Assembly: GCA_014874185.1 (NCBI GenBank) | Contig: JACWAF010000018.1 | Location: 1 to 56,619, forward strand | Length of the DNA stretch: 56,619 bases | Source of the DNA: Nitrospirota bacterium | Lineage (GTDB): Bacteria > Nitrospirota > Thermodesulfovibrionia > Thermodesulfovibrionales > JdFR-88 | Reading direction: 5' to 3' | Shown here: positions 1-7,393 of the stretch, one piece after another | Layout of the letters: each line of letters starts with the position of its first letter | Numbering within the stretch: position 1 is the first letter of the stretch | The notes under the pieces: generated by a model | The model's input: only the letters and a program-made list of their open reading frames with translations | The model's database searches: none | What the model was told of the DNA's origin: nothing | Made by a program: the position numbers and the translations under genes

Positions 1-153
1 CAAAGGGGGAGGTTACCCCATAGAGATGGCAGTGGAGTCGCATTGGAGATAACACTCCCAGCCTCCCTTTTTCAAAGGGGGAGGTTACCCCATAGAGATG
101 GCAGTGGAGTCGCATTGGAGATAACACTCCCAGCCTCCCTTTTTCAAAGGGGG
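1..153. repeat. 72-bp tandem repeat, two full copies plus start of a third
   Basis: The block beginning CAAAGGGGGAGGTTACCCC starts at 1, 73 and 145, so the period is exactly 72 bases. The first two copies are identical over their visible length. The third diverges after about nine bases into a related palindromic element. Each unit starts with a GGGGGAGG stretch and ends with CCTCCC, so neighbouring ends can pair. The window edge cuts the array, so more copies may lie upstream. Because 72 is a multiple of three, one frame stays open through it, but I see no sign of a gene. Confidence 0.9.
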
Positions 154-158
154 GGATT

Positions 159-201
159 TACCCCCTCTTCGGAGAAGAGGGGTGGGGGAAGATTTTCCGG
201 T
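159..201 (+). repeat. Palindromic dispersed repeat, copy R1
   Basis: CCCCCTCTT and AAGAGGGG form a hairpin with loop CGGAG or similar, followed by GGGGGAAGATTTTCCGGT. The hairpin and its GATTTTCCGGT flank match, in reverse orientation, the copy at 10046-10112. It sits directly behind the 72-bp tandem repeat and before the first gene. Confidence 0.75.
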
Positions 202-246
202 AAGAATGTCTATTCAATCATGATTTTTAATAGCTGAAAGGAAGAT

Positions 247-468
247 ATGAAACTTGTAAAAATAATCATCATAGCCGCCGTCCTGGCCCTGGCCGCCTGG
301 TTCATAATCCCCGCATTCCATAAGACTGCGAAAGAGGCGGAGAATTCCGCCGTGCAGACCACCAGGACGGCGGTTGACATCACCAAAAAGGCCGAAGCGG
401 TTACGGAGCAGGCGAATAAGGCCATCCAGCAGACCGAGCAGATCGCAAACGGCGCGGACAGACAATGA
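247..468 (+). CDS. Small membrane-anchored hypothetical protein (73 aa)
   Basis: I do not recognise this protein. Residues 4-24 (VKIIIIAAVLALAAWFIIPA) form one hydrophobic segment. The remainder is polar and rich in Ala, Thr, Gln, Glu and Lys (KTAKEAENSAVQTTRTAVDI and onward) and looks like a long amphipathic helix or coiled coil. The likely topology is an inner-membrane anchor with a soluble helical tail. GAAAGGAAGAT gives a ribosome site just before the ATG. It ends 19 bases before the start of the LolD-like ATPase gene, so the two are probably co-transcribed. Confidence 0.65.
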   Translation: MKLVKIIIIAAVLALAAWFIIPAFHKTAKEAENSAVQTTRTAVDITKKAEAVTEQANKAIQQTEQIANGADRQ

Positions 469-487
469 GAGGAGCCTTTTCCGGATA

Positions 488-1189
488 GTGATAGAAGTAA
501 AAGGGCTCCAAAAGACCTTTTCCCACCCCTCTGGAGAACTCCATGTCCTGAAAGGGATCGACCTCGCCATAAAGGAAGGCGAGATGACCGCCGTGGTTGG
601 GGCATCGGGAGTGGGCAAGAGCACTCTCCTACATATACTGGGCACCCTTGACAGGCCGACCGCCGGGAAGATTTATTATGACGGGGTGGACGTCTTCGGG
701 CTGCATGAGAAGGAGCTTACCGCTTTTCGCAACAAGAGAATAGGCTTCGTCTTTCAATTCCATCACCTGCTTCCTGAATTCACCGCGATAGAGAACGTCT
801 TCATGCCGGGACTCCTTGCAAGGGAAACAGACTACGAGAGGATGGAGAAGAGGGCCGCCAGTCTTCTGGAGGAGCTTGGGCTCAAAGGGAGAATGAGGCA
901 CAAGCCCGGGGAGCTTTCGGGCGGAGAGCAGCAGAGGGTTGCCGTGGCCAGGGCGCTCTTCATGAGCCCCGCCGTGGTGCTTGCCGATGAGCCCACGGGG
1001 AACCTGGACATGGAGACCGGAAGGGAGCTGTTCGAACTCCTCTTCAGACTCAATTCGGAGAAGGGGATCACCTTCCTTATCGCCACCCACGACAAAGAGA
1101 TATCGGGCAGGTGCAGAAGGGTGCTGGAGATGGTGGGCGGGCATATAAAGAGCACTTTCAACGGGCGCGCGAAAGATGTTCCTGCTTAA
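488..1189 (+). CDS. lolD: LolD-like lipoprotein-releasing ABC transporter ATPase
   Basis: This 233-aa ATP-binding subunit belongs to the MacB/LolD branch of ABC transporters. In the Lol system LolD drives release of outer-membrane lipoproteins from the inner membrane with LolC/LolE. Visible motifs are Walker A GASGVGKST, Q-loop FVFQFHHLLPEFTAIEN (typical of LolD), signature LSGGEQQR, Walker B VVLADEPTGNLD and switch His in ATHD. I chose the GTG at 488, which gives VIEVKGLQKTF. An in-frame extension to 374 lies inside the preceding gene and has a low-complexity Arg/Ser composition. No permease gene is next to it, so a partner must be encoded elsewhere. The 3' end overlaps the next gene by 14 bases. 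Confidence 0.85.
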   Translation: MIEVKGLQKTFSHPSGELHVLKGIDLAIKEGEMTAVVGASGVGKSTLLHILGTLDRPTAGKIYYDGVDVFGLHEKELTAFRNKRIGFVFQFHHLLPEFTAIENVFMPGLLARETDYERMEKRAASLLEELGLKGRMRHKPGELSGGEQQRVAVARALFMSPAVVLADEPTGNLDMETGRELFELLFRLNSEKGITFLIATHDKEISGRCRRVLEMVGGHIKSTFNGRAKDVPA

Positions 1190-1958
1190 AAAAATTCTGG
1201 AGTCTTTTCTCCTGCCGCCCGGTCTCTTTATTCTGCTGATGCTGGCCGCCTCCTTTCGTTTTTTTATCAAAAAAAACCATTCCGCGGGGGCCTTCTGTTT
1301 CCTGATGGCCGCGCTCCTTTACGCCTCTTCCCTCTCGCCGGTGAGCGATTACCTGCTGGGGCATCTTGAATCCAAATATAAAATACCTGCCCGGATAAAG
1401 GGGGATGTCATAGTGCTCCTCGGGGGCGGCATATTCGACAATGTGCCGGACCTGACCGGTACGGGAGCGCCTTCGGAGGACATGTATGCAAGAATTTTTA
1501 CCGCCATTCGTCTGCAGAAGAGGCTTGGAGTGCCGGTCATCATCTCCGGCGGAAGGGTATTCAGGGACCGGAAGCCCGAAGCGCCTGTGATAAAAAGGTT
1601 CCTGACGGATCTTGGCGTGCCGGCCGACGAGATAATAATTGATGACAAAAGCAGGGACACGCTTGAGAACGCGTCTTATACGGAGGCGCTGCTGAAAAAA
1701 TATGATTTCAAAGACCCGCTGCTCGTGACCTCAGCCTATCACATGGCGCGGTCCGTCAGGTCATTCGAAATGGCGGGGGTGAAGGTCACGCCCGTTCCGG
1801 CGGATTTCAAGACATGGAAGAGAAAATACGGGATTGACGGCTATCTGCCCACGGCCTATAACCTGGAAAGGGTTGCCAAAGCGGGGCATGAGTACCTGGG
1901 GCTCCTGTATCTGAAGCTAACGTCCCATATCCCCAGGCGGTTTGCGATTTTCAATTAG
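1176..1958 (+). CDS. YdcF/ElyC-family (DUF218) membrane protein
   Basis: This 260-aa protein has two N-terminal membrane segments (about residues 12-30 and 38-55), then a DUF218 domain. The domain shows VIVLLGGG near residue 80, VPVIISGGR near 125, a D-E-I-I-I-D-D-KSRDTLENA stretch and LLVTSAYHMARS. Family members include E. coli ElyC/YcbC and YdcF, linked to envelope and peptidoglycan precursor homeostasis; the exact reaction is unsettled. It overlaps lolD by 14 bases, so it is translationally coupled to it, which fits an envelope role. The ATG at 1176 gives MFLLKKILESFLL, a normal membrane start. Confidence 0.8.
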   Translation: MFLLKKILESFLLPPGLFILLMLAASFRFFIKKNHSAGAFCFLMAALLYASSLSPVSDYLLGHLESKYKIPARIKGDVIVLLGGGIFDNVPDLTGTGAPSEDMYARIFTAIRLQKRLGVPVIISGGRVFRDRKPEAPVIKRFLTDLGVPADEIIIDDKSRDTLENASYTEALLKKYDFKDPLLVTSAYHMARSVRSFEMAGVKVTPVPADFKTWKRKYGIDGYLPTAYNLERVAKAGHEYLGLLYLKLTSHIPRRFAIFN

Positions 1959-1966
1959 GGGTCAGC

Positions 1967-2437
1967 TTATTTCAGACACCCGTTTCTAACCATGGCGTCT
2001 TTTATCCGCTGGGCGTGCGAACGGCCGTCTGAGAGCAGGGTGCTGAAGAGCTTTTTCAAATCCCCTTCATTTGTCTTCGCAACCAGTTCTGACAGATACC
2101 TTTCAACGGAGGTGAACTCCAGCGAGAAGGCGGTCTCCAGTGCCTGGTCCAGAGAGAGTTCCCCCCGCAGGGCCTTTTCCTTCACCATGCGCACAAGCTC
2201 CATCGTCTCATCGATCATGGTAATGCATTCGGGCGTCATCTCAGGGATTATCCCGGCCCTCTGAAAGCCCCGGCACATGAGGAACATCCGGGCGTGGACA
2301 TCTTCCTCTTTGGCGAGCCCCTCCCACAGGCTCTTCTCTTTGGGAAACCGCGCCGCAAATATCTTGTATATCTCCCCGAAGGTGCTCTCTATTTTCATGC
2401 AGGTCTGGACCTTTTGCAGGTTGTCTCTATTAGTCAT
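1967..2437 (-). CDS. Ferritin-like / rubrerythrin-like diiron protein
   Basis: This 156-aa helical protein matches the ferritin-like four-helix pattern. Helix 1 has MKIESTFGEIYKIFA with E17 and E22. Helix 2 has LAKEEDVHARMF with an E45-x-x-H48 metal motif. Helix 3 has SLEFTSVERYLSEL, and helix 4 has DGRSHAQRIKDAM with a further His. These residues could hold a diiron centre as in rubrerythrins, but there is no rubredoxin CxxC domain. A role in oxidative stress or iron handling is inference. No Shine-Dalgarno sequence precedes the ATG. A TATATT box ends 7 bases upstream, so the message may be leaderless. Confidence 0.75.
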   Translation of the reverse strand: MTNRDNLQKVQTCMKIESTFGEIYKIFAARFPKEKSLWEGLAKEEDVHARMFLMCRGFQRAGIIPEMTPECITMIDETMELVRMVKEKALRGELSLDQALETAFSLEFTSVERYLSELVAKTNEGDLKKLFSTLLSDGRSHAQRIKDAMVRNGCLK

Positions 2438-2444
2438 GATAATT

Positions 2445-2450
2445 AATATA
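2445..2450 (-). promoter_or_regulatory. Putative -10 box placing transcription start at the ATG
   Basis: On the minus strand TATATT is followed by seven bases and then the ATG of the ferritin-like gene. A start about 7 bases after the box would be the A of ATG. The -35 region is weak. Confidence 0.4.
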
Positions 2451-2488
2451 AAACAGCGGGGGATTTTTTGCCCGGATAGTTCTGGAAA

Positions 2489-2516
2489 GGGCCCCCTCCC
2501 AACCGGGAGAGGGCCC
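2489..2516 (-). terminator. Intrinsic terminator after nuoN
   Basis: GGGCCC-TCTCCC pairs with GGGAGG-GGGCCC around a GGTT loop, a 12-bp stem with one G-U pair. On the minus strand the stem is followed by only three T residues. It lies 10 bases past the nuoN stop. The stem is symmetric and may also limit plus-strand readthrough. Confidence 0.75.
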
Positions 2517-2526
2517 TTAAATTGGC

Positions 2527-3960
2527 TTATATTCCGAAGCCCGCGAGGGCCGAACGCGCCATCTGTATAAATCCTGTGGGCTGGACTCCTATCAGGAGGA
2601 CGGCTATCCCGGTGAACATGAGTGCCACTCTGCCCGCCGTGGAGCGCTGCACCGGGATCACCGTGCCCGGCTCCTTCATGTACATGTACATGACCACCCG
2701 CAGGTAGAAATAGGCCGATATCGCGCTCATTATTACGGCTATTACCGTAAGCCAGAGATACCCGGCGTTTATGGCCGCGACGAAGAGGTAGAACTTCCCC
2801 ATGAAACCGGCGGTGGGCGGGATGCCCGTCAGCGAGAACATGAACAGAAGCATCAGCGCGGAAAGGAGCGGATGGTTTTTTGAGAGCCCTTCGTAGTCGG
2901 AGAGGTCTTCACCCTTCACGCCCTCCGTGCGAAGCAGCGTCACCACCGTGAACGCCCCGATGTTCATGAAGGTATAGATGAGCAGGTAGTTCATCATGCT
3001 GGCAAGCCCCTCGGGGCCGCCCGCGATCACGCCTAAAAGGGCATAGCCCGCGTGCGCTATGGAGGAATAGGCCAGCATCCTTTTTATATTGGTCTGCGAG
3101 ATGGCGAGTATGTTCCCCACCGCCATCGAGAGGATCGAAAGCACGATAAGAAGCCCCGTCCACTCGCTTGAGACAGGCCCTAAAGCCACCGTCAGCACCC
3201 TGCCTATCACGGCGAAGCCCGCCGCCTTCGGCCCAACGCTCATGAAGGCGGTAACAGGGGTTGGCGCGCCCTCATATACGTCGGGGGCCCACATATGGAA
3301 GGGCACGGCCGCGATCTTGAACCCGAAGGCCGCCACGTAGAGTATGGTCGTGAAGGCCAGCACGGGGTTTCCGGCAAGCCCGTTGTCTTTTATGTACTGG
3401 GCCACCCCGGATATCTGGGTTGTGCCCGTAAGCCCATACGTGAACGAGATGCCCAGCAGCAGAAATGCCGAGGCGAATGCGCCCAGCATGAAGTACTTGA
3501 GGGCGGCCTCGTTGGAGCGCGTGCTCTGCCGCATGAATCCGGCCAGCACGTAGACGGAAAGCGACATCAGTTCCAGCCCCAGGTAGACCATTATAAGGTC
3601 CCCGGCCGAGGCCATAACCATCATCCCTATGGTTGCAAACAGCATCAGGCCGTAATACTCGCCGAAGTTTATCCGCTCCACGGGAAGATACTTGAGGGAC
3701 ACCAGTATGGAAAGACAAAGGCTGGTGAGGAATATGAAATTGAAGAAAAGGCCGTAGCCGTCGGCAAGGAACATGCCCCCGAAGGCGGTGCCCTGCCTCC
3801 CGAACATCGTGAACATTATGAATAGTGCCGCAGCTATGCTCAAGTAGGCAAGAACGCTCTTTTCCTTTATGACCAGGTCCAGCAGGATCACGCCAAACGC
3901 AAAGACGGCCAGGACTATCTCGGGCCCCAGCAACCAAAGCTGCGCACCAATATCCGGCAT
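2527..3960 (-). CDS. nuoN: NADH-quinone oxidoreductase subunit N (complex I antiporter-like subunit)
   Basis: This 477-aa polytopic protein is the NuoN proton-pumping subunit of respiratory complex I. About 14 membrane helices are visible. Typical stretches are YYGLMLFATIGMMVMASAGD, LGLELMSLSVYVLAGF with the conserved Glu, AALKYFMLGAFASAFLLLG, IAAVPFHMWAPDVYEGAPTP and IKRMLAYSSIAHAGYALLG. Length matches the family. GGAGGGTTCTCTGTA before the ATG supports the start. nuoN usually ends a nuoA-N operon. Here it is alone, with its own promoter-like sequence upstream and a terminator downstream, so it is either detached from its operon or a second copy. Confidence 0.92.
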   Translation of the reverse strand: MPDIGAQLWLLGPEIVLAVFAFGVILLDLVIKEKSVLAYLSIAAALFIMFTMFGRQGTAFGGMFLADGYGLFFNFIFLTSLCLSILVSLKYLPVERINFGEYYGLMLFATIGMMVMASAGDLIMVYLGLELMSLSVYVLAGFMRQSTRSNEAALKYFMLGAFASAFLLLGISFTYGLTGTTQISGVAQYIKDNGLAGNPVLAFTTILYVAAFGFKIAAVPFHMWAPDVYEGAPTPVTAFMSVGPKAAGFAVIGRVLTVALGPVSSEWTGLLIVLSILSMAVGNILAISQTNIKRMLAYSSIAHAGYALLGVIAGGPEGLASMMNYLLIYTFMNIGAFTVVTLLRTEGVKGEDLSDYEGLSKNHPLLSALMLLFMFSLTGIPPTAGFMGKFYLFVAAINAGYLWLTVIAVIMSAISAYFYLRVVMYMYMKEPGTVIPVQRSTAGRVALMFTGIAVLLIGVQPTGFIQMARSALAGFGI

Positions 3961-4012
3961 TACAGAGAACCCTCCTTTGGGTCTTGCAGGTTTTGCATAA
4001 AGATACCAAAGA

Positions 4013-4039
4013 ATAATACAGATTATAAGTTATTGTCAA
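4013..4039 (-). promoter_or_regulatory. Candidate sigma-70 promoter for nuoN
   Basis: Minus strand: TTGACA at 4039-4034, a 15-base spacer, then TATTAT at 4018-4013. The -35 is a perfect consensus match, but the spacer is short. The resulting leader is about 45-50 bases and includes the nuoN ribosome site. Confidence 0.5.
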
Positions 4040-4096
4040 ATATTCATAAGGAAACTTTATGCTTTGGCCGCCGGGGTTAAAAAGGGCTCTCTGTGG

Positions 4097-4102
4097 TATA
4101 AT
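4097..4102 (+). promoter_or_regulatory. Extended -10 promoter for the exported-protein/uppS/cdsA operon
   Basis: TGGTATAAT (an extended TGn -10) starts at 4094 and a transcription start is expected near 4109. There is no convincing -35. The first gene begins at 4142 behind an AAGGGGAGG ribosome site, giving a leader of about 33 bases. It is divergent from the nuoN promoter. Confidence 0.6.
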
Positions 4103-4141
4103 TTGTGATTGCATACAGCCTTTTTTTCCAAAGGGGAGGCC

Positions 4142-5842
4142 ATGAAGAAAGGTTTTTTAAGGTTTTTGGTTTTTTTAATATTGGGAATTCTCTTTCTGGC
4201 TCCGGCCTCCCAGGCCAGGGAAGACTCCAAAAAGGCCCTTGTCCCGCTCGAAAAAATGAGGGACTCCGTGCTGGCCTTTTTCAAACCCGCTGAAGCGGAG
4301 GTGGTCAACTCCTCCGGCGGGCTCTTCACCGGCTCGATAGGCAACGCCCCCGGCTTCAAGGAGGGCATGAGGTTCCGTGTCCTCAGGAAGGGAATCCCTT
4401 TCCTTCACCCGGTTACCCACGAGCCCGTGGCCAATATAGAAGAAGACACAGGCATGGCCGAGCTTGAGAAAATAACCGGAGATACAGGCTATTTCAAGGT
4501 GCTGGAGGGTGAGGCAAAACCGGGAGATTACGCCAGGATATCTAACTCAAAAGTGCGGCTCCTGTTTTATCAGTTAAGGAATGTGGGCTGGGCCCTTTCC
4601 GAGGAGTATTTCGAGCTGCTGAAAAAATCCGGCAGGTTCGGACTCCTGACGACCGCCCTGGACAATGCGGCCGGCGCCATGCCGGAGGCGAAGAGGCTGA
4701 AGGCCGATGCGGTGCTTGTCCTTTCCCAATCAAAAGGGGAGGACGGCAAGACCGTTCTCAACCAGAAGCTCCTGTGGGCCTCCGACGGGAAAGAGTTCCA
4801 GGCCTCCAGTACAGCGCTTGAACCCGAGGCGGTCAAGGAATTGACCGTTGGAGAGGAGTTGTTCACTCCGAAAGGGGACACCGCCACCACCTTCCACATA
4901 CCCTTCGCTTCGGACCTCATCGGCCTTGCGGACGTAAGAGGCGACGGCACGAAGGAACTCTTCATAAACTCCGGCAAGAAACTCCTTTTTTATGACGCAA
5001 AAGAGGCGGCCCTGGAACCGACATTGGGCGAAGGCGAGATAGAGCGGCACGCCGGGGACGAGTACCTGCACTTCGACTCCGTCCGCCCTGGCAAGGGCAA
5101 AAAAGAGGACATAGTGGTCACGGCCATGAACGGCGGCCATATAATCTCTTACATCTACGCCTTCGACGGCTCAAAATTCAAAGAGGTGTGGACCGGCAAA
5201 GAACTCTTCCTCCGCACGATAGGAGGGAAGCTCTATGGGCAGAAATTCGATTCCGATAAGGGCTATTCCGGCCCGGTCATGGAGATGGCCTTCCGTTCGG
5301 GCATGATGAAAGAGACCGGGAAGCGGCTCAAGCTGCCAGAGGGCGTGAACATTTACGATTTCAGCTATATGGACGAGGGCGGCAAGAGATACATCGTGGC
5401 ATTTAATGATGCCGACCAGATAAACCTCTATACTGATAAAGGCATGCTCATATGGTACTCGAAGAAGTCCTTTGGCGGGTTTTTGAAGAAATTCAAGAAA
5501 AATGCCCCCACGGTGATGGTGGACAGGGGCGAGTGGTCCGTTAAAGACCCGATATTGGTAAGGGGCAAGGACGTGATAATCGTAAAGAGAAAGCCCCTGG
5601 TCGGCATGGCCATGGGGCTTGGCTATAAGGACTCCGCCATCAAGACCCTGCGCTGGAACGGCAACGGCTTCGACGAGCTTGACCTGGTGAAGGAGATCCA
5701 CGGCACCATTTACGATTACGCCATCTCCGGCAACAACCTGCTTGTCATAGCGAGCCCGATCCTGGGCATGGAATTCAAGAAGATTCTTCAGGGCGAGTCG
5801 CCGGTTACCCGCTTTCTTTACATGTATCCCCTGGAGGAATGA
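4142..5842 (+). CDS. Exported protein of unknown function with possible beta-propeller
   Basis: This 566-aa protein starts with a signal peptide (KKGFLRFLVFLILGILFLAP, then ASQA) and is expected in the periplasm or outer membrane. The N-terminal third holds a beta-rich stretch (GSIGNAPGFKEGMRFRVLRK) that resembles flagellar-assembly or curli-type FlgT-like domains. The C-terminal half has FG-GAP/VCBS-like turns such as LADVRGDGTKELFI, SVRPGKGKKEDIVV and DADQINLYTDKGMLIW, suggesting a propeller. Those domain readings are inference. The ATG at 4142 has a strong AAGGGGAGG site; an upstream in-frame ATG at 4109 lacks one. It overlaps uppS by 4 bases. Confidence 0.75.
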   Translation: MKKGFLRFLVFLILGILFLAPASQAREDSKKALVPLEKMRDSVLAFFKPAEAEVVNSSGGLFTGSIGNAPGFKEGMRFRVLRKGIPFLHPVTHEPVANIEEDTGMAELEKITGDTGYFKVLEGEAKPGDYARISNSKVRLLFYQLRNVGWALSEEYFELLKKSGRFGLLTTALDNAAGAMPEAKRLKADAVLVLSQSKGEDGKTVLNQKLLWASDGKEFQASSTALEPEAVKELTVGEELFTPKGDTATTFHIPFASDLIGLADVRGDGTKELFINSGKKLLFYDAKEAALEPTLGEGEIERHAGDEYLHFDSVRPGKGKKEDIVVTAMNGGHIISYIYAFDGSKFKEVWTGKELFLRTIGGKLYGQKFDSDKGYSGPVMEMAFRSGMMKETGKRLKLPEGVNIYDFSYMDEGGKRYIVAFNDADQINLYTDKGMLIWYSKKSFGGFLKKFKKNAPTVMVDRGEWSVKDPILVRGKDVIIVKRKPLVGMAMGLGYKDSAIKTLRWNGNGFDELDLVKEIHGTIYDYAISGNNLLVIASPILGMEFKKILQGESPVTRFLYMYPLEE

Positions 5843-6543
5843 TGCCCCTTAAGGAAAAATTCCCTGAACACATAGGCATAATCATGGACGGAAACGGCAG
5901 GTGGGCCGCATCCAGGGGCCTTCCGCGCATGGAGGGGCACAGGCGCGGGGCCGAAAGGGCCAAAGAGATAATCCTCGCCGCGAAGGACCTGGGCGTAAGG
6001 GCGCTTACCCTGTACATATTCTCGCTTGAGAACTGGCAGCGCCCCCAGGCGGAGATTGCGGTCCTTATGAAGCTCCTGGAGATATACCTCCAGCGCGAAA
6101 TGTACGAATTCAGGAAAGAGGGCATCCGCTTCAGGGCCATAGGGGAGATGTGGAAGCTGCCGAAAGGCGTCCAGAGGCTGATAACGGAAACCGAGGGCCT
6201 AACTTCGGCCTGCGCCCGGATGGACCTGATCGCGGCCATCAGCTACAGCGGCCGCAACGAGATACTGCGCGCCGTGAAGAAGGCGATTGCCTCCGGCGCG
6301 GACGGCGAGCTTGACGAGTCCCGCTTCTCCGCATTCCTGGACACGGCGGGCGTACCCGAGCCGGACCTCATTATACGCACCTCCGGCGAAAGGCGGATCA
6401 GCAATTTCCTCCTCTGGCAATCGGCCTACGCGGAATTCTACTTCACGGACACCTTCTGGCCCGATTTCGGCAAGGAGGAGCTTGTCCGCGCCATAGAGGA
6501 CTACCAGATGCGCGAGCGAAGGTTCGGGGCCGTGAAGCTTTAA
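5839..6543 (+). CDS. uppS: Undecaprenyl diphosphate synthase
   Basis: This 234-aa cis-prenyltransferase condenses isopentenyl diphosphate onto farnesyl diphosphate to make C55 undecaprenyl diphosphate, the carrier lipid for peptidoglycan and surface glycans. Visible motifs are HIGIIMDGNGRWA (catalytic Asp), GHRRGAERAKEI, LTLYIFSLENWQRP and the C-terminal LIIRTSGERRISNFLLWQSA followed by YAEFYFTDTFWPDF. Length is normal for the family. ATG codons at 5839 and 5842 are both possible; the first overlaps the preceding stop. It overlaps cdsA by one base, the common uppS-cdsA pairing. Confidence 0.95.
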   Translation: MMPLKEKFPEHIGIIMDGNGRWAASRGLPRMEGHRRGAERAKEIILAAKDLGVRALTLYIFSLENWQRPQAEIAVLMKLLEIYLQREMYEFRKEGIRFRAIGEMWKLPKGVQRLITETEGLTSACARMDLIAAISYSGRNEILRAVKKAIASGADGELDESRFSAFLDTAGVPEPDLIIRTSGERRISNFLLWQSAYAEFYFTDTFWPDFGKEELVRAIEDYQMRERRFGAVKL

Positions 6544-7331
6544 TGCACATAAAGAGGCTGATAACCGCCGCGGTCCTTATCCCGCCCATCTATTTTTATA
6601 TAACCAAGCTGCCCCCCGTTTATTTCTCCGTGCTGATAGCGGTGCTGGCCCTGGCCGGGCTTTGGGAATACCTTTCGATGTACAAAGTGGAGCCGGTGAT
6701 GCTCTGGTCCACGATGGTGCTTGGGGCCATGATACTTGTCTCCTCGGTGCTGGCCGGGATGCCTTCATTTGAGATCTTCGCGTTCGTCTTCCTGGGGCTT
6801 GCCGTGCTCAGGCTTTTCATATACGGCCCGGAAAACGCACTGCGGGACCTCTCCGCTCCGGTGATAGGGCTTATATACATACCCGGACTCGTAAGCTACC
6901 AGATGCTCCTGCGGGAGGCCGGGGCGGGGTGGATAATATTCCTCTTCGGCACGGTCTGGATAGCCGACAGCGCCGCTTTCTACGTGGGCTCCACGCTGGG
7001 CAGGCACAAGCTGTATCCGGCGGTGAGCCCGAAGAAGACAGTGGAAGGCGGCATCGGCTCGGTACTGGGCGGGACAGGGGCCGCGATCGGCATCAAATTC
7101 CTGTTCAGTCTGCCGCTCTCCCTGGGGCAGACGGCCGTAGTGGGCCTTGTGCTTGGGATTACCGCCATCCTTGGCGACCTGGTGGAGTCCATGTTCAAGA
7201 GGAACGCGGGGGTAAAGGACTCAAGCCACATAATCCCCGGGCACGGCGGGATACTGGACAAGCTGGACGGCTCACTCTTCTCCGCGCCCATACTCTACTG
7301 GCTCCTGATCGTCTTTGGGGCCAACGCCTGA
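6543..7331 (+). CDS. cdsA: Phosphatidate cytidylyltransferase (CDP-diacylglycerol synthase)
   Basis: This 262-aa membrane enzyme makes CDP-diacylglycerol from phosphatidic acid and CTP, the precursor of all bacterial phospholipids. Several hydrophobic segments fill residues 5-130. The family signature lies near the C terminus: KDSSHIIPGHGGILDKLDGS, together with the upstream S-P-K-K-T-V-E-G-G motif. The product feeds Psd and PssA, whose genes are about 4 kb away. The usual next gene, dxr, is absent; a convergent kinase-like gene follows after about 60 bases. Confidence 0.93.
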   Translation: MHIKRLITAAVLIPPIYFYITKLPPVYFSVLIAVLALAGLWEYLSMYKVEPVMLWSTMVLGAMILVSSVLAGMPSFEIFAFVFLGLAVLRLFIYGPENALRDLSAPVIGLIYIPGLVSYQMLLREAGAGWIIFLFGTVWIADSAAFYVGSTLGRHKLYPAVSPKKTVEGGIGSVLGGTGAAIGIKFLFSLPLSLGQTAVVGLVLGITAILGDLVESMFKRNAGVKDSSHIIPGHGGILDKLDGSLFSAPILYWLLIVFGANA

Positions 7332-7393
7332 AATTCGCCTTCTCTGCCTGAATTCCTGAGCCTCTGAAAACAGAGCGGGAAGATATAAAAGTT

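Noticed and set aside
1-153. CRISPR array
   Set aside because: The 72-bp units are directly adjacent and identical; there are no variable spacers and no cas genes.
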